Shown here: piece after piece, positions 50,399-59,591 of the stretch | Layout of the letters: the number at the start of each line of letters is the position of its first letter | Numbering within the stretch: the stretch's first letter is position 1 | Assembly: GCA_002471575.1 (NCBI GenBank) | Contig: DKQG01000058.1 | Coordinates: 118,917-182,916, forward strand | Length of the DNA stretch: 64,000 bases | Direction: 5' to 3' | Source of the DNA: Alphaproteobacteria bacterium UBA7314 | GTDB lineage: Bacteria > Pseudomonadota > Alphaproteobacteria > MPNO01 > UBA830 | Position numbers and translations under genes: made by a program | The notes under the pieces: model-generated | Databases searched by the model: none | What the model was told of the DNA's origin: nothing | Seen by the model: only the letters and a program-made list of their open reading frames with translations

Positions 50399-52579
50399 AT
50401 GATCGAGCGCACGACCGTAGGCGATCTGCAAGTCGCTACCTGCCTTTACGACTTCGTCAACGAAGAAGCACTGCCCGAGACCGAAATAGACGAAGCGGAA
50501 TTTTGGCATGCGGTGAATGAAATTCTGCGGGATCTGGCACCTATAAATCGTGAACTGCTGGCGCGTCGGGACGACCTGCAATCCAGGATCGATGCTTGGC
50601 ACCGTGATCGCAGGGGTCAGGAATTCGATGCTGGCTCTTACAAATCATTTCTGAGGGAAATCGGTTATCTGGTCGACGAGGGCGACGCCTTTACGGTGAA
50701 AACGGATCGGGTCGATCCCGAAATTTCCGCTATCGCCGGTCCGCAGCTCGTCGTGCCGGTTATGAATGCACGGTATGCGCTCAATGCAGCCAATGCGCGT
50801 TGGGGAAGCCTCTACGATGCGCTTTACGGTACCGACGCTATACCGGAAGACGACGGTGCTGACATGGGCAAGTCGTACAACCCGGTCCGTGGCGGCAAAG
50901 TTATTGCTTACGCGCGCACCTTCCTTGATCAGGCCGCCCCGCTCGACGGGGAAAGTCACGCCGACGCTGCGGGTTACAGTGTTGAAAACGGTAAGCTCAG
51001 CGTTTCTCTGACCGGCGGATCATCAGTCGGTCTGGTCGATGAAGAAAATTTTGTCGGTTACACTGGAGATCCCGAGTCTCCGCAGGGACTTGCGTTCGTC
51101 AACAACGGAATTCATTTCGAGATTCGTATCGACCGGGATCATCCCATTGGTATGGATGACGCCGCGGGTGTCGCCGATGTGGTTCTCGAATCGGCGATCA
51201 CGACCATCATGGATTGCGAAGATTCCATCGCCGCCGTGGATGCCGAGGACAAGGTTGTGGTATATCGCAACTGGCTCGGCCTCATGCGTGGCGATTTGAC
51301 GGAAAGCTTCGAGAAGGGCGGAGAGACCGTATTTCGCAAACTGAACCCCGACCACAACTACACAACTCCGGACGGAAGCGGCAAAAAAACCATCCCCGGC
51401 CGTAGTCTCATGCTGATCCGGAACGTCGGACATCTGATGACGATCGACGCGATTCTTGATGCCGACGGAAACGAAATGCCCGAGGGTATTCTGGACGCAA
51501 TTTTCACGTCGCTAATTGCTACGCATGATCTACAGGGTAACGGCCAGCACCGCAATTCGCGTGCTGGCTCGGTCTACATCGTTAAGCCGAAGATGCATGG
51601 CCCCGAAGAAGTAGCCTTCGCGTCCGAGCTTTTCGGTAGGGTCGAAGATGCGTTGGGCCTGGATCGCAACACCCTGAAAATGGGTATTATGGACGAAGAG
51701 CGCCGTACGACGGTGAACCTCAAAGAATGTATTCGCGCTGCGAGGGAACGTGTAGTCTTTATCAATACCGGGTTCCTGGATCGTACCGGCGACGAGATGC
51801 ATACCTCAATGGCAGCGGGTCCCATGATACGCAAGGGCGACATGAAGGCATCGGCGTGGATCGCGGCGTACGAGGACTGGAATGTCGATATCGGACTGGA
51901 ATGCGGCTTGCAAGGTAATGCCCAAATCGGCAAGGGCATGTGGGCAATGCCCGATCTTATGGCAGATATGCTGGAACAGAAAATAGGTCACCCCATGGCT
52001 GGTGCCAACACGGCCTGGGTGCCGTCGCCGACCGCGGCAACGCTGCACGCAATGCACTACCACAAGGTCAACGTGATCGATCGCCAGGAGGAATTGAAAT
52101 CGCGTGGCCGGGCAAATCTCGACGATATCCTGACATTGCCGGTCGCCGATCGGCCCAACTGGTCGCCGGAAGATGTCCAGGCGGAGCTCGACAACAACGC
52201 CCAGGGTATTCTGGGCTATGTGGTCAGGTGGGTCGAACAGGGAATCGGCTGTTCGAAAGTGCCAGATATCAACAATGTCGGACTGATGGAAGATCGGGCC
52301 ACATTGCGGATTTCCAGCCAGCACATCGCCAACTGGTTGCACCATGGCGTTTGCACGGAGGAACAGGTCCGTGAGACGATGGAACGCATGGCGGGCGTGG
52401 TGGACGGGCAGAATGCCGGGGATGCCGCCTATCGCAATATGGCACCGGATTTCGATGACAGCGTCGCTTTCCGAGCCGCGTGCGACCTGGTGTTCAAGGG
52501 GCTGGAGCAACCGAGCGGATATACTGAACCCGTACTGCATCGCCGCCGGATCGAAGCCAAGGCGAAGTACGGCGCCTGA
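50399..52579 (+). CDS. glcB: Malate synthase G
   Basis: 726 residues, the length of isoform G. Conserved pieces are ARWGSLYDALYGTD, TTIMDCEDSIAAVDAEDKV (metal-binding Glu/Asp region), MHGPEEVAFASELFGRVEDALGL, LKMGIMDEERRTTVNLKECIRAA (in pieces; substrate Arg), FLDRTGDEMHTSM, GAVTAWVPSP-type GANTAWVPSPTAATLHAMHYH and VGLMEDRATLRISSQHIANWL. It condenses glyoxylate with acetyl-CoA. Followed by a CoA ligase gene 18 bp downstream on the same strand. Confidence 0.96.
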   Translation: MIERTTVGDLQVATCLYDFVNEEALPETEIDEAEFWHAVNEILRDLAPINRELLARRDDLQSRIDAWHRDRRGQEFDAGSYKSFLREIGYLVDEGDAFTVKTDRVDPEISAIAGPQLVVPVMNARYALNAANARWGSLYDALYGTDAIPEDDGADMGKSYNPVRGGKVIAYARTFLDQAAPLDGESHADAAGYSVENGKLSVSLTGGSSVGLVDEENFVGYTGDPESPQGLAFVNNGIHFEIRIDRDHPIGMDDAAGVADVVLESAITTIMDCEDSIAAVDAEDKVVVYRNWLGLMRGDLTESFEKGGETVFRKLNPDHNYTTPDGSGKKTIPGRSLMLIRNVGHLMTIDAILDADGNEMPEGILDAIFTSLIATHDLQGNGQHRNSRAGSVYIVKPKMHGPEEVAFASELFGRVEDALGLDRNTLKMGIMDEERRTTVNLKECIRAARERVVFINTGFLDRTGDEMHTSMAAGPMIRKGDMKASAWIAAYEDWNVDIGLECGLQGNAQIGKGMWAMPDLMADMLEQKIGHPMAGANTAWVPSPTAATLHAMHYHKVNVIDRQEELKSRGRANLDDILTLPVADRPNWSPEDVQAELDNNAQGILGYVVRWVEQGIGCSKVPDINNVGLMEDRATLRISSQHIANWLHHGVCTEEQVRETMERMAGVVDGQNAGDAAYRNMAPDFDDSVAFRAACDLVFKGLEQPSGYTEPVLHRRRIEAKAKYGA

Positions 52580-52597
52580 GAAACGGGATACAGGAAC

Positions 52598-54127
52598 ATG
52601 TCAGACTTCAAGACGATCAGAGACCTGCTGGATGGAGGTGCGGAAAATGCGCCTGCGATCGGCGCACCCGACCGCGATATGCTCGATTACGCCGGGCTGA
52701 GGGCGCTGGCTGACTCTTCGGTGGCGCGGCTCAACGAACTGGGTGTTGGCCGCAACGACCGCGTCGCCATTGTGCTACCCAATAGCGCGGAAATGGCGGC
52801 GGCATTCGTTGCCATTGGCTGCGGTGCGACGACGGCGCCCCTGAACCCGGCTTACCGCCAGGAAGAATTTGATTTTTATCTCGACGATCTGAAGGCAAGG
52901 GCTTTGGTTGTTGAACAGGGGTCCAAGTCCCCGGCAATCGCGGCGGCAGCAGAGCGCAATATTCCTGTCGTAACCCTGGTCGCCGACGAGAACGGTCCTG
53001 CCGGTCAATTCCGCCTGGAGGGCAAAAGTGCGGGTGCTGCGCAGAACGGCGGTATGGCGAAAGCCGATGATGTCGCGCTTATCCTGCATACGTCGGGCAC
53101 AACGTCCCGCCCGAAAATCGTGCCTTTAACCCAGCAGAATGTTACGGCATCGGCGCGTCATATCAGCGTGTCGCTCAATCTGAGTGCCGACGACCGATGC
53201 ATGAACATAATGCCTCTATTCCATATCCATGGCTTAATCGCCGCAGTACTGTCGTCATTGGACGCCGGAGCCAGCGTTCATTGCGCACCAGGGTTCAATG
53301 CGCTCCGCGTCTTTGGCTGGCTCGATGAGATCAAACCGAGCTGGTATACGGCCGTACCGACGATGCATCAGGCGATCCTATCTCGCGCGAACCGAAACGC
53401 CGACAGCGTAGAGCGAGCGCGTAACAATCTGCGTCTTGTCCGATCTTCGTCGTCTTCTTTACCTCCGCAGGTGATGAAGGAGCTGGAAGATACATTCGAC
53501 GTACCCGTTGTCGAGGCCTATGGAATGACCGAAGCGGCACACCAGATGGCGTGCAATCCGCTGCCGCCCGCGGTTCGTAAACCTGGATCCGTCGGGATCG
53601 CTGCAGGCCCCGAAGTCGCGATCATGGATGAGACCGAAAGCAATTTGCTCGCAATCGGGCAAACCGGCGAGATCGTCATTCGCGGGCCAAACGTGACCCC
53701 AGGTTACGAGAACAACCCTGAAGCCAACGCAAGCGCCTTCACCGACGGTTGGTTTCGTACCGGCGATCAGGGCGTGATGGACGACGAGGGATATATTTCC
53801 ATCACCGGCCGTCTGAAGGAAATCATCAACCGGGGCGGTGAAAAGATTTCGCCACGAGAGGTGGACGAGGTTCTGATGGATCATCCCGCAGTCGCGCAGG
53901 CGGTTACTTTCGCCATGCCCCACGATAAGTTGGGTGAGGAAGTTGCCGCGGCCGTAGTACTGCGCGAAGGCGAGACCGCTGAAGAGGGCGAAATTCGGGA
54001 GTTCGTGTCTGGCCGGGTTGCCGATTTCAAGGTCCCACGCCGAGTGCTGGTACTTGACGAAATCCCCAAGGGGGCGACCGGCAAGCTACAGCGTATCGGC
54101 CTGGCGGAGAAACTTGGGCTCGGTTGA
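52598..54127 (+). CDS. Acyl-CoA ligase, AAE3/Pcs60-like (oxalyl-CoA synthetase type)
   Basis: 509 residues of the ANL superfamily. P-loop HTSGTTSRPKIVPLTQ, MPLFHIHGLIAAVLSSLDAG, WYTAVPTMHQAILSR, EAYGMTEAAHQMACNPLPP and RTGDQGVMDDEGYISITGR with the C-terminal catalytic Lys in GATGKLQR. The HTSGTTSRPK and NPLPP details are those of plant AAE3 and yeast Pcs60, which make oxalyl-CoA from oxalate. No oxalyl-CoA decarboxylase or formyl-CoA transferase is nearby, so the substrate is provisional. Coupling to glcB (glyoxylate use) is suggestive. Confidence 0.85.
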   Translation: MSDFKTIRDLLDGGAENAPAIGAPDRDMLDYAGLRALADSSVARLNELGVGRNDRVAIVLPNSAEMAAAFVAIGCGATTAPLNPAYRQEEFDFYLDDLKARALVVEQGSKSPAIAAAAERNIPVVTLVADENGPAGQFRLEGKSAGAAQNGGMAKADDVALILHTSGTTSRPKIVPLTQQNVTASARHISVSLNLSADDRCMNIMPLFHIHGLIAAVLSSLDAGASVHCAPGFNALRVFGWLDEIKPSWYTAVPTMHQAILSRANRNADSVERARNNLRLVRSSSSSLPPQVMKELEDTFDVPVVEAYGMTEAAHQMACNPLPPAVRKPGSVGIAAGPEVAIMDETESNLLAIGQTGEIVIRGPNVTPGYENNPEANASAFTDGWFRTGDQGVMDDEGYISITGRLKEIINRGGEKISPREVDEVLMDHPAVAQAVTFAMPHDKLGEEVAAAVVLREGETAEEGEIREFVSGRVADFKVPRRVLVLDEIPKGATGKLQRIGLAEKLGLG

Positions 54128-54155
54128 ATAAGCGGTCTGTGCGGGAGAACGCGCC

Positions 54156-55139
54156 ATGAAAATCTGCATCTACGGAGCCGGCGCGATCGGCGGCTATCTC
54201 GGCGCGGGCCTGGCCTTACAGGGCGCAGACGTGACGTTGATCGCCCGTGGGCCACACCTGGCCGCGATGCAGGAAAACGGCCTGAAACTGATCAAGGATG
54301 GCGAAATGCATGTCGCCGACGTTCAGGCCTACGAAGACCCTGCCGAAGCCGGTCCGCAGGACTACGTCATTGTGACTCTGAAAGCACATTCCGTGCCGCC
54401 GATCGCGGACCGGTTTGCCTCGTTGTTCCATAACGAGACGGCGGTTGTCTGGGGCGTGAACGGTATCCCGTGGTGGTACTTCCACGATCTCGAGGGCGAT
54501 TACACGGGCCGGCGGATCGAATGCCTCGATCCCGGCAATGTATTGTGGGACAATTTGGGTCCTGAACGGATGATCGGTTGCGCGGTGTACCCGGCTGCTG
54601 AGGTGCCCGAACCCGGCGTGATCGAACACGTCGAAGGCGACAGGTTTTCATTGGGCGAGCCGTCCGGCGGAAAAACCGAGCGTATAATAGCACTGTCGGA
54701 AGCCCTAATCGCGGCCGGCTTCAAAGCGCCGATAAGACCGAAAATCCGAAACGAACTCTGGGTCAAGTTGTGGGGTAACCTGTCGTTTAACCCGATCAGT
54801 GCTCTGACCCATGCAACGTTGGAAACTATAGGCACCGACCTGGGGACGCGCGAAATCGCGCGCCGAATGATGTTGGAAGGGCAGGCGATCGGCGAAGCGC
54901 TTGGCGTCCGCTTTGCGATCGATGTCGACAAACGCATCAAAGGCGCGGTCGATGTCGGCGCACACAAGACATCCATGTTGCAGGACCTCGAACGCGGCCG
55001 TCCGATGGAGATAGATGCGCTGGTAACGGCGGTACAAGAAATGGGACGAATGGTCGGTGTCGAGACGCCGTACATAGACGCAATTCTGGCGCTGATCCGT
55101 CAACGTGCGCGCGAAGCGGACTGCTATCCCGGCGCTTGA
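54156..55139 (+). CDS. panE: Ketopantoate reductase family protein (2-dehydropantoate 2-reductase)
   Basis: 327 residues. NADP fold IYGAGAIGGYLGAGLALQG from residue 4, VIVTLKAHSVPPI, WGVNGIPWWYFHD, then the catalytic Lys region IRNELWVKLWGNLSFNPISALT and the C-terminal HKTSMLQDLERGRPMEIDALV with the active-site serine. Pantothenate pathway reductase by family; the GIPWWYF variant is common to a PanE-like subgroup (also annotated as ketopantoate reductase) whose substrate is unproven. Follows the ligase by 28 bp. Confidence 0.88.
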   Translation: MKICIYGAGAIGGYLGAGLALQGADVTLIARGPHLAAMQENGLKLIKDGEMHVADVQAYEDPAEAGPQDYVIVTLKAHSVPPIADRFASLFHNETAVVWGVNGIPWWYFHDLEGDYTGRRIECLDPGNVLWDNLGPERMIGCAVYPAAEVPEPGVIEHVEGDRFSLGEPSGGKTERIIALSEALIAAGFKAPIRPKIRNELWVKLWGNLSFNPISALTHATLETIGTDLGTREIARRMMLEGQAIGEALGVRFAIDVDKRIKGAVDVGAHKTSMLQDLERGRPMEIDALVTAVQEMGRMVGVETPYIDAILALIRQRAREADCYPGA

Positions 55140-55256
55140 CGCCTATTTCGTGGCGGTTTTACCGGGTGTGTTCCGCGGTCTGCTGTTTGCTGGTTGATGT
55201 GTCAGGATTGGCCGGGATTGATCCCAGCCGTGACATCTTCGTCTTGCCGTTTAGGA

Positions 55257-55373
55257 TTAGATCAACTGGCCGCGTTGCGACATAACCGTCCGACGTCTCC
55301 ATCGCGGGTTTGCCTGCCCAGGCATGGCGGCTATCAACGCAATAAATAAAACAAAGCGGGCGGAACGACGCAT
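55257..55373 (-). CDS. Short secreted peptide, possibly frameshifted
   Basis: ATG 55373 has an ideal AAGGAG six bases upstream and encodes a signal peptide (MRRSARFVLFIALIAAMPGQA). The frame then continues with Arg-rich residues to a stop at 55257. In the next frame, directly continuous, the translation gives AGKPAMETSDGYVATRPVD and ends with STSKQQTAEHTR at 55159, which looks more natural. A one-base shift near 55310 would join them into a roughly 71-residue secreted protein. No family recognised. Confidence 0.4.
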   Translation of the reverse strand: MRRSARFVLFIALIAAMPGQANPRWRRRTVMSQRGQLI

Positions 55374-55446
55374 GAATGATCTCCTTGGAATGGTGAAGCC
55401 CTTTTGGGTTAACAAACCCTTGCTTGGCTGATACCGTCCCGCCCGC

Positions 55447-56268
55447 ATGACGATCCCAAATCCCCCCTATAAAGGTATTTCCGATCCGCCAGATGATGTG
55501 GCCGGAGCGACCTGGCTCAATGTTCGCGGTCGTCCGATTTTCGGAGTGTGGCGGTCGCCGCAAGCGGCTGGCCGGCCGGCGCTCGTATTTCTGCACGATG
55601 GTCTCGGCAGTGTCGGGACGATGCGGCAGTTTCCGGAACAGACCGGCGCCGAAATGGACCTGCCTGCTTTTGTGTTCGACCGGCTAGGCTATGGACGCTC
55701 GGACCAGGAGGAAGAATTCCCGACCGATTTTATGGGCGATGCCGCCGATTTTCTGGAGGATGTACTGGCGGCTGCCGGAATAGACGATTGCTGTCTGATC
55801 GGACATTCCGACGGCGGAACGGTTGCGTTGCTACACGGTGCCCGATATCGCAGCCGGGTGCGGGCGATTGTCACGGTCGCCGCCCATGTGCGCCGCGACG
55901 AACTGACTTACGGTCAGATATTGCGGCACAAGGAGATGTACCGTGAAGGTGAAATCCCCGATTGGATGACCAGGTTTCATGGCGAAAGGGCGGCGCATCT
56001 GCTGAAGTGCTGGACCGAAGTATGGCAGAACACGCTATATGACTCCTGGGATATCTCGGACGAAATCGCCGCAATTAAGGTGCCGCTGATGTCGCTGCAG
56101 GGGTCCGAAGATGCCTATGGGCTGCCAAGCCAGCTTGATAGCATCGGAACGGCGGTTGCCCATGCCAGAACGGAGATGATTAAGGGGCTAGGCCACTTCC
56201 CGCAACTCGAAGACCCGCCGCAGATCATCTCGCGAATCAAAGACTTTCTTGAACCGTATTGCCGCTGA
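55447..56268 (+). CDS. Alpha/beta-fold hydrolase
   Basis: 273 residues. LVFLHDGLGSVGTMRQFPEQ (oxyanion side), DRLGYGRSD, nucleophile LIGHSDGGTVALLHGA with Ser in GHSDGG, acid in LQGSEDAYG and His in IKGLGHFPQLEDP. The GHSDGG elbow and LGYGRS segment are typical of the small hydrolases that act on ester or C-C bonds. Substrate unknown. The following metallo-hydrolase gene starts 26 bp after its stop. Confidence 0.87.
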   Translation: MTIPNPPYKGISDPPDDVAGATWLNVRGRPIFGVWRSPQAAGRPALVFLHDGLGSVGTMRQFPEQTGAEMDLPAFVFDRLGYGRSDQEEEFPTDFMGDAADFLEDVLAAAGIDDCCLIGHSDGGTVALLHGARYRSRVRAIVTVAAHVRRDELTYGQILRHKEMYREGEIPDWMTRFHGERAAHLLKCWTEVWQNTLYDSWDISDEIAAIKVPLMSLQGSEDAYGLPSQLDSIGTAVAHARTEMIKGLGHFPQLEDPPQIISRIKDFLEPYCR

Positions 56269-56294
56269 AACCTGCCGCCACTATAAACCCGGCC

Positions 56295-57320
56295 ATGCCC
56301 TATACCCCCGAATACCCGTTTCGCAAGCTGGATTACGGTGAAACGCTAGAGGTCGCTTCCGGCATCCATTGGGTGCGTATGCCGCTGCCGTTTGCGCTGA
56401 ACCATATCAATCTCTGGCTCCTGAAGGACGGAGACGGTTGGACCGTCGTTGACACCGGGTACAATGTTCAGGAGATCTGCGATATCTGGGGTGGAGCGAT
56501 CAGCACAATTACCGGCGGCGCGCCGATAAATAGAAGCATCGTGACGCACTTCCATCCGGATCACATGGGTTTGGCGGGATGGTTCGAGGAGAACTACGGC
56601 ACCCAGTTATGGATGACCTATTCCGAATGGCTGCAGGCCCATGTGGCGGCATCCGAAACGGTCACCCACAACTTTGACCGGTGGATCGAGTTTTACCGTG
56701 ACAACGGTGCGCCCGAAAATATGACCGTGGGTTTCAAAGAGGTGCGCGACGCATTCCGCGATCCGTGGTACCGGTTGCCGGAAACCGTGCGACGCATTCA
56801 GGACAACGAAGAGATCGACATCGACGGTCGTACATGGCAGGTGATCACCGGCGGTGGTCACAGCCACGAGCATGCGTCGTTGTGGTGTCCGGAGATAAAC
56901 GTCCTAATTTCCGGCGACCAGATACTGCCTAGGATCAGCTCCAACATCAGTCTCTGGTACACCGAACCGGATGGGGACCCGCTGCGTCATTATTTCGAGA
57001 GTTTTGTGAAGTTCCGTCATCTGCCGGAGGACGTGCTTGTGTTGCCGTCGCACGATTATCCGTTCAGAGGCCTTCATGGCCGGCTCGACGACTTGCTGGC
57101 GCATCATCAGACCCGGCTTGATGCCGCGCTCGAGTTTTGCGCGAAACCTCAGACGGCAACCGACGTTATTCCGTCGCTGTTCAGCCGCGAGATCGGCGCG
57201 TTCGAGTTCGGTTTTGCGATCGGTGAGACGCTGGCGCATTTGAACTATCTGGTTAGCGACGGATCGCTGGAACGCCACAAAGACGATGACGGTGTCATCC
57301 GGTATCGACGCGCCGCCTGA
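56295..57320 (+). CDS. Metallo-beta-lactamase-fold hydrolase
   Basis: 341 residues from ATG 56295 (an in-frame TTG at 56259 would overlap the hydrolase gene). The metal motif is VTHFHPDHMGLAGWF, then GGGHSHEHASLWCPE and SGDQILPRISSNISLW, and LPSHDYPFRGLHGR for the last His. A helical C-terminal extension (about 255-340) carries TRLDAALEF and FAIGETLAHLNYLVSDG. Related bacterial proteins of this size are usually annotated only as MBL-fold hydrolases. It is followed directly by two thioesterase genes. Confidence 0.88.
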   Translation: MPYTPEYPFRKLDYGETLEVASGIHWVRMPLPFALNHINLWLLKDGDGWTVVDTGYNVQEICDIWGGAISTITGGAPINRSIVTHFHPDHMGLAGWFEENYGTQLWMTYSEWLQAHVAASETVTHNFDRWIEFYRDNGAPENMTVGFKEVRDAFRDPWYRLPETVRRIQDNEEIDIDGRTWQVITGGGHSHEHASLWCPEINVLISGDQILPRISSNISLWYTEPDGDPLRHYFESFVKFRHLPEDVLVLPSHDYPFRGLHGRLDDLLAHHQTRLDAALEFCAKPQTATDVIPSLFSREIGAFEFGFAIGETLAHLNYLVSDGSLERHKDDDGVIRYRRAA

Positions 57321-57324
57321 CGGG

Positions 57325-57657
57325 ATGTCTCCCGGGATCGGACATACTGCCGAAATCGTGACGAGGGTTACCGAAGCATTGTCAGCCGAAACGCTCGGTA
57401 ATCCGGGCATCAACGTTCTGGCGACGCCATGTCTTGCCGGACTGTGCGATGAGGCCGCCGCCAAAGTATGCGGTGACAGGAAAACACGCCGAATGCGGGT
57501 GGATATTAGGCATCTGGCCGCGACGGCGATCGGAGACGAGGTCCGGATAGAGGCTGAAATCATGTCGGTTGACGCTGAACTTGTGGTCTGTCGCATCAGA
57601 GGACGGGATTCGAACGGCGATATTGCCAGCGGCCATGTCATTAGGGTCGTGGATTGA
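57325..57657 (+). CDS. Hotdog thioesterase, FlK-like (copy 1)
   Basis: 110 residues from ATG 57325 (ATG 57286 possible, overlapping the previous gene). NVLATPCLAGLCDEAA and DIRHLAATAIGDEVRIEAEI match the fluoroacetyl-CoA thioesterase (FlK) type, with a Thr (34), Glu (43) and His (63) in the expected motifs. It would hydrolyse a short acyl-CoA. The stop TGA overlaps the next gene's ATG (TGATG), so the two are coupled. Confidence 0.72.
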   Translation: MSPGIGHTAEIVTRVTEALSAETLGNPGINVLATPCLAGLCDEAAAKVCGDRKTRRMRVDIRHLAATAIGDEVRIEAEIMSVDAELVVCRIRGRDSNGDIASGHVIRVVD

Positions 57658-58022
57658 TGCCCGAGTATCTAACCGGTCTGGTGGCGCGCCAGCTATTTCA
57701 TCTTTCGGATGATCATTTCGATGGGTCCGGTCTGACGGTGACCACGTTGCATCTTGCCTGCGAAATGGCGTGCCACAATGTTTTGATCACGCGCTATGAT
57801 TCTGACGATGCTAGTGTCGGTATCCGAAACGACATCTGGTTTTGGGGCGACGCACAGCCCGGATCCTATCTAGAGGCTGAGGCTGTAATATCCTACATCG
57901 ACCGAAAACGCATTGTTTTCAACGTGTTTGCTCGGTCCGGCGTTGCCGAAATCGCGCGCGGTCAACACGAACGCCTGTTAGTGTCTCAGTCGGCTTTCAT
58001 GACGTCGCTCGCCGCGGATTGA
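57657..58022 (+). CDS. Hotdog thioesterase, FlK-like (copy 2)
   Basis: 121 residues from ATG 57657. LTVTTLHLACEMACHNVL and SVGIRNDIWFWGDAQPGSYLEAEA (in pieces) align with copy 1 and FlK, but the catalytic His position (RHL in copy 1) is Phe/Trp here and the ATP...E motif is replaced by LHLACEMA. It may be a non-catalytic partner of copy 1. Last gene of the unit before the TRAP binding protein. Confidence 0.68.
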   Translation: MPEYLTGLVARQLFHLSDDHFDGSGLTVTTLHLACEMACHNVLITRYDSDDASVGIRNDIWFWGDAQPGSYLEAEAVISYIDRKRIVFNVFARSGVAEIARGQHERLLVSQSAFMTSLAAD

Positions 58023-58133
58023 ACTTTGGACATTTCGGGTGGATTCCCACTGTTTGCTTAAAAAGCAGTCGGCGGCTTAGAATGATGCCGTCTATTTCTT
58101 TCAAATAAAACAAATTCCCCGATGGAGGATATA

Positions 58134-59135
58134 ATGGTGATGAAGAAAGCAATCCTGTCGACCGTCGCGCTTGGTGCGTTGGTGGCACTGGCACCTGCGG
58201 AGGCATCTGCCGCAACTGTGCTAAAAATTGGTTTCGCGACCATCAACGACGGTCAGCACAAATCCGCACTCTGGATTGAAAAAGAAGTGGAAAAACGTAC
58301 CGGTGGGTCGATCGACGTACAGGTTTATCCCGCAGCGCAGCTCGGAAAAATTCCGCGCCAGATCGAAGGGGTGCTGCTCGGAACGCAGGAAGCGTTCATT
58401 TCGCCTCCCGGTTTCTTTAAAGGACTGAACCCGGCTTTTGCGGCACCTGACGCACCTGGACTGTTCGACAGTTTCGAGCATCAGACAAAGACGATGAACG
58501 ACCCAAGTGTCCGATCTAAATTTCTTGGACTTGGTACGGCAAAGGGTGTCACGGGTCTTTACATCGCTGCTGCCGGTGCATCTGCGCTCGCCATGCGCGA
58601 ACCCGTTCGCACGCTGAGTGACGTAAAAGGCAAGAAAATCCGCGTCTTAGCGTCGCCGATGGAAGTATCCATCATGCGCCAGCTTGGCGCGGCTGGAACG
58701 CCCATGGCTTATTCCGAGGTGTTGCCCGCCATTCAGCGCCGAGTGCTTGACGGTGCCAGTTCCGCCATTACCGTAATGGGACCGTCGAAGTTCTATACAG
58801 CGGCCAAGTACATTACGCCCACGCATATCACCTATATTCCGACGGGAATGTGGACCAACGCGAAATTCCTCGCAAAGCTGTCCGAGAAGGAACGCGGTAT
58901 CCTGGATCAGGTCGGAATCGAGTTGTCGCCTGTGGCCAATAAATGGTCCGAAGAGGATACCAAATCCTGGGAAAAGAAATGGGGCGAAGAAGGCGGTACG
59001 GTCGTTCGTCTGAAAGAGGAAGAACGGCTGGCAGCTATTGCAAAGCTGCGTCCGTTGGAAAAGATCTTCCTCGACGACCCGAAGGTCGCGCCGATGTACA
59101 AGCTGATAAGGTCAGCAGCGGTTAAAAACCGCTAG
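58134..59135 (+). CDS. TRAP transporter solute-binding protein (DctP family)
   Basis: 333 residues from ATG 58134, five bases after GGAGG. A classical signal peptide (KKAILSTVALGALVALAPAEASA) is followed by VLKIGFATINDGQHKSALW, LGKIPRQIEGVLLGTQEAF, the DctP signature region LSDVKGKKIRVLASPM, MAYSEVLPAIQRRVLDGASS, and a Lys-rich C-terminal helix. It captures an organic acid or similar solute in the periplasm. The membrane subunits DctQ and DctM are not adjacent, so it is an orphan here. Strong terminator follows. Confidence 0.9.
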   Translation: MVMKKAILSTVALGALVALAPAEASAATVLKIGFATINDGQHKSALWIEKEVEKRTGGSIDVQVYPAAQLGKIPRQIEGVLLGTQEAFISPPGFFKGLNPAFAAPDAPGLFDSFEHQTKTMNDPSVRSKFLGLGTAKGVTGLYIAAAGASALAMREPVRTLSDVKGKKIRVLASPMEVSIMRQLGAAGTPMAYSEVLPAIQRRVLDGASSAITVMGPSKFYTAAKYITPTHITYIPTGMWTNAKFLAKLSEKERGILDQVGIELSPVANKWSEEDTKSWEKKWGEEGGTVVRLKEEERLAAIAKLRPLEKIFLDDPKVAPMYKLIRSAAVKNR

Positions 59136-59155
59136 GCGTCGTTTACAGAAAAATG

Positions 59156-59189
59156 AAATGGCCGCTCAATCCGAGCGGCCATTTTTTTT
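59156..59189 (+). terminator. Rho-independent terminator after the TRAP binding protein gene
   Basis: ATGGCCGCTC (59158-59167) and GAGCGGCCAT (59173-59182) form a 10-bp stem with a 5-nt AATCC loop, then a run of eight T. It begins 21 bp after the stop codon. The stem is flanked by A's upstream, so it may also serve the minus strand. Confidence 0.9.
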
Positions 59190-59297
59190 ATCCAAAGTTT
59201 TCCCGGAGATGTCTAGACAGGAGTTTCCTAAACGCCTTCCTCGAAGAGACACAGATGTTTCTCCGCGCCGAGGCGCGTCAAACCTCAGGATGAACCT

Positions 59298-59510
59298 ATG
59301 ACGACCATAAAGCTGCTTGGATTCGAAACTAACTGCTCGACGCGCTACCGCGCCGCTGGACGCTGCACTGGGAAAAGCGAACTTTCTGGTGGGTGATGGG
59401 TTTTCGTTTTCAGTTATCATCGCGTCCTACGCTCTGAACGGCGGGTGGAAATTGGTATACTTGGAAGGTTTCGGGGACCTGCAGACCTATCTGGAGCCTC
59501 TGTTTGCCCC
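59298..59510 (+). pseudogene. Glutathione S-transferase remnant with internal deletion
   Basis: ATG 59298 begins TTIKLLGFE, typical of a GST beta-1 strand. After a few codons the reading frame changes and RRATAPLDAALGKANFLVGD followed by FSFSVIIASYALNGGWKL and LQTYLEPLFAPA matches the GST C-terminal domain. About 90 residues are missing, so this is a relic. Confidence 0.6.
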
Positions 59511-59591
59511 CGCACTGAACATTGGAACGGAGCTGACAAATAGAAGGTCCGGCGCGAACCCGGCCCCTTTTGTCGTTTTACCGCCGAGGCT

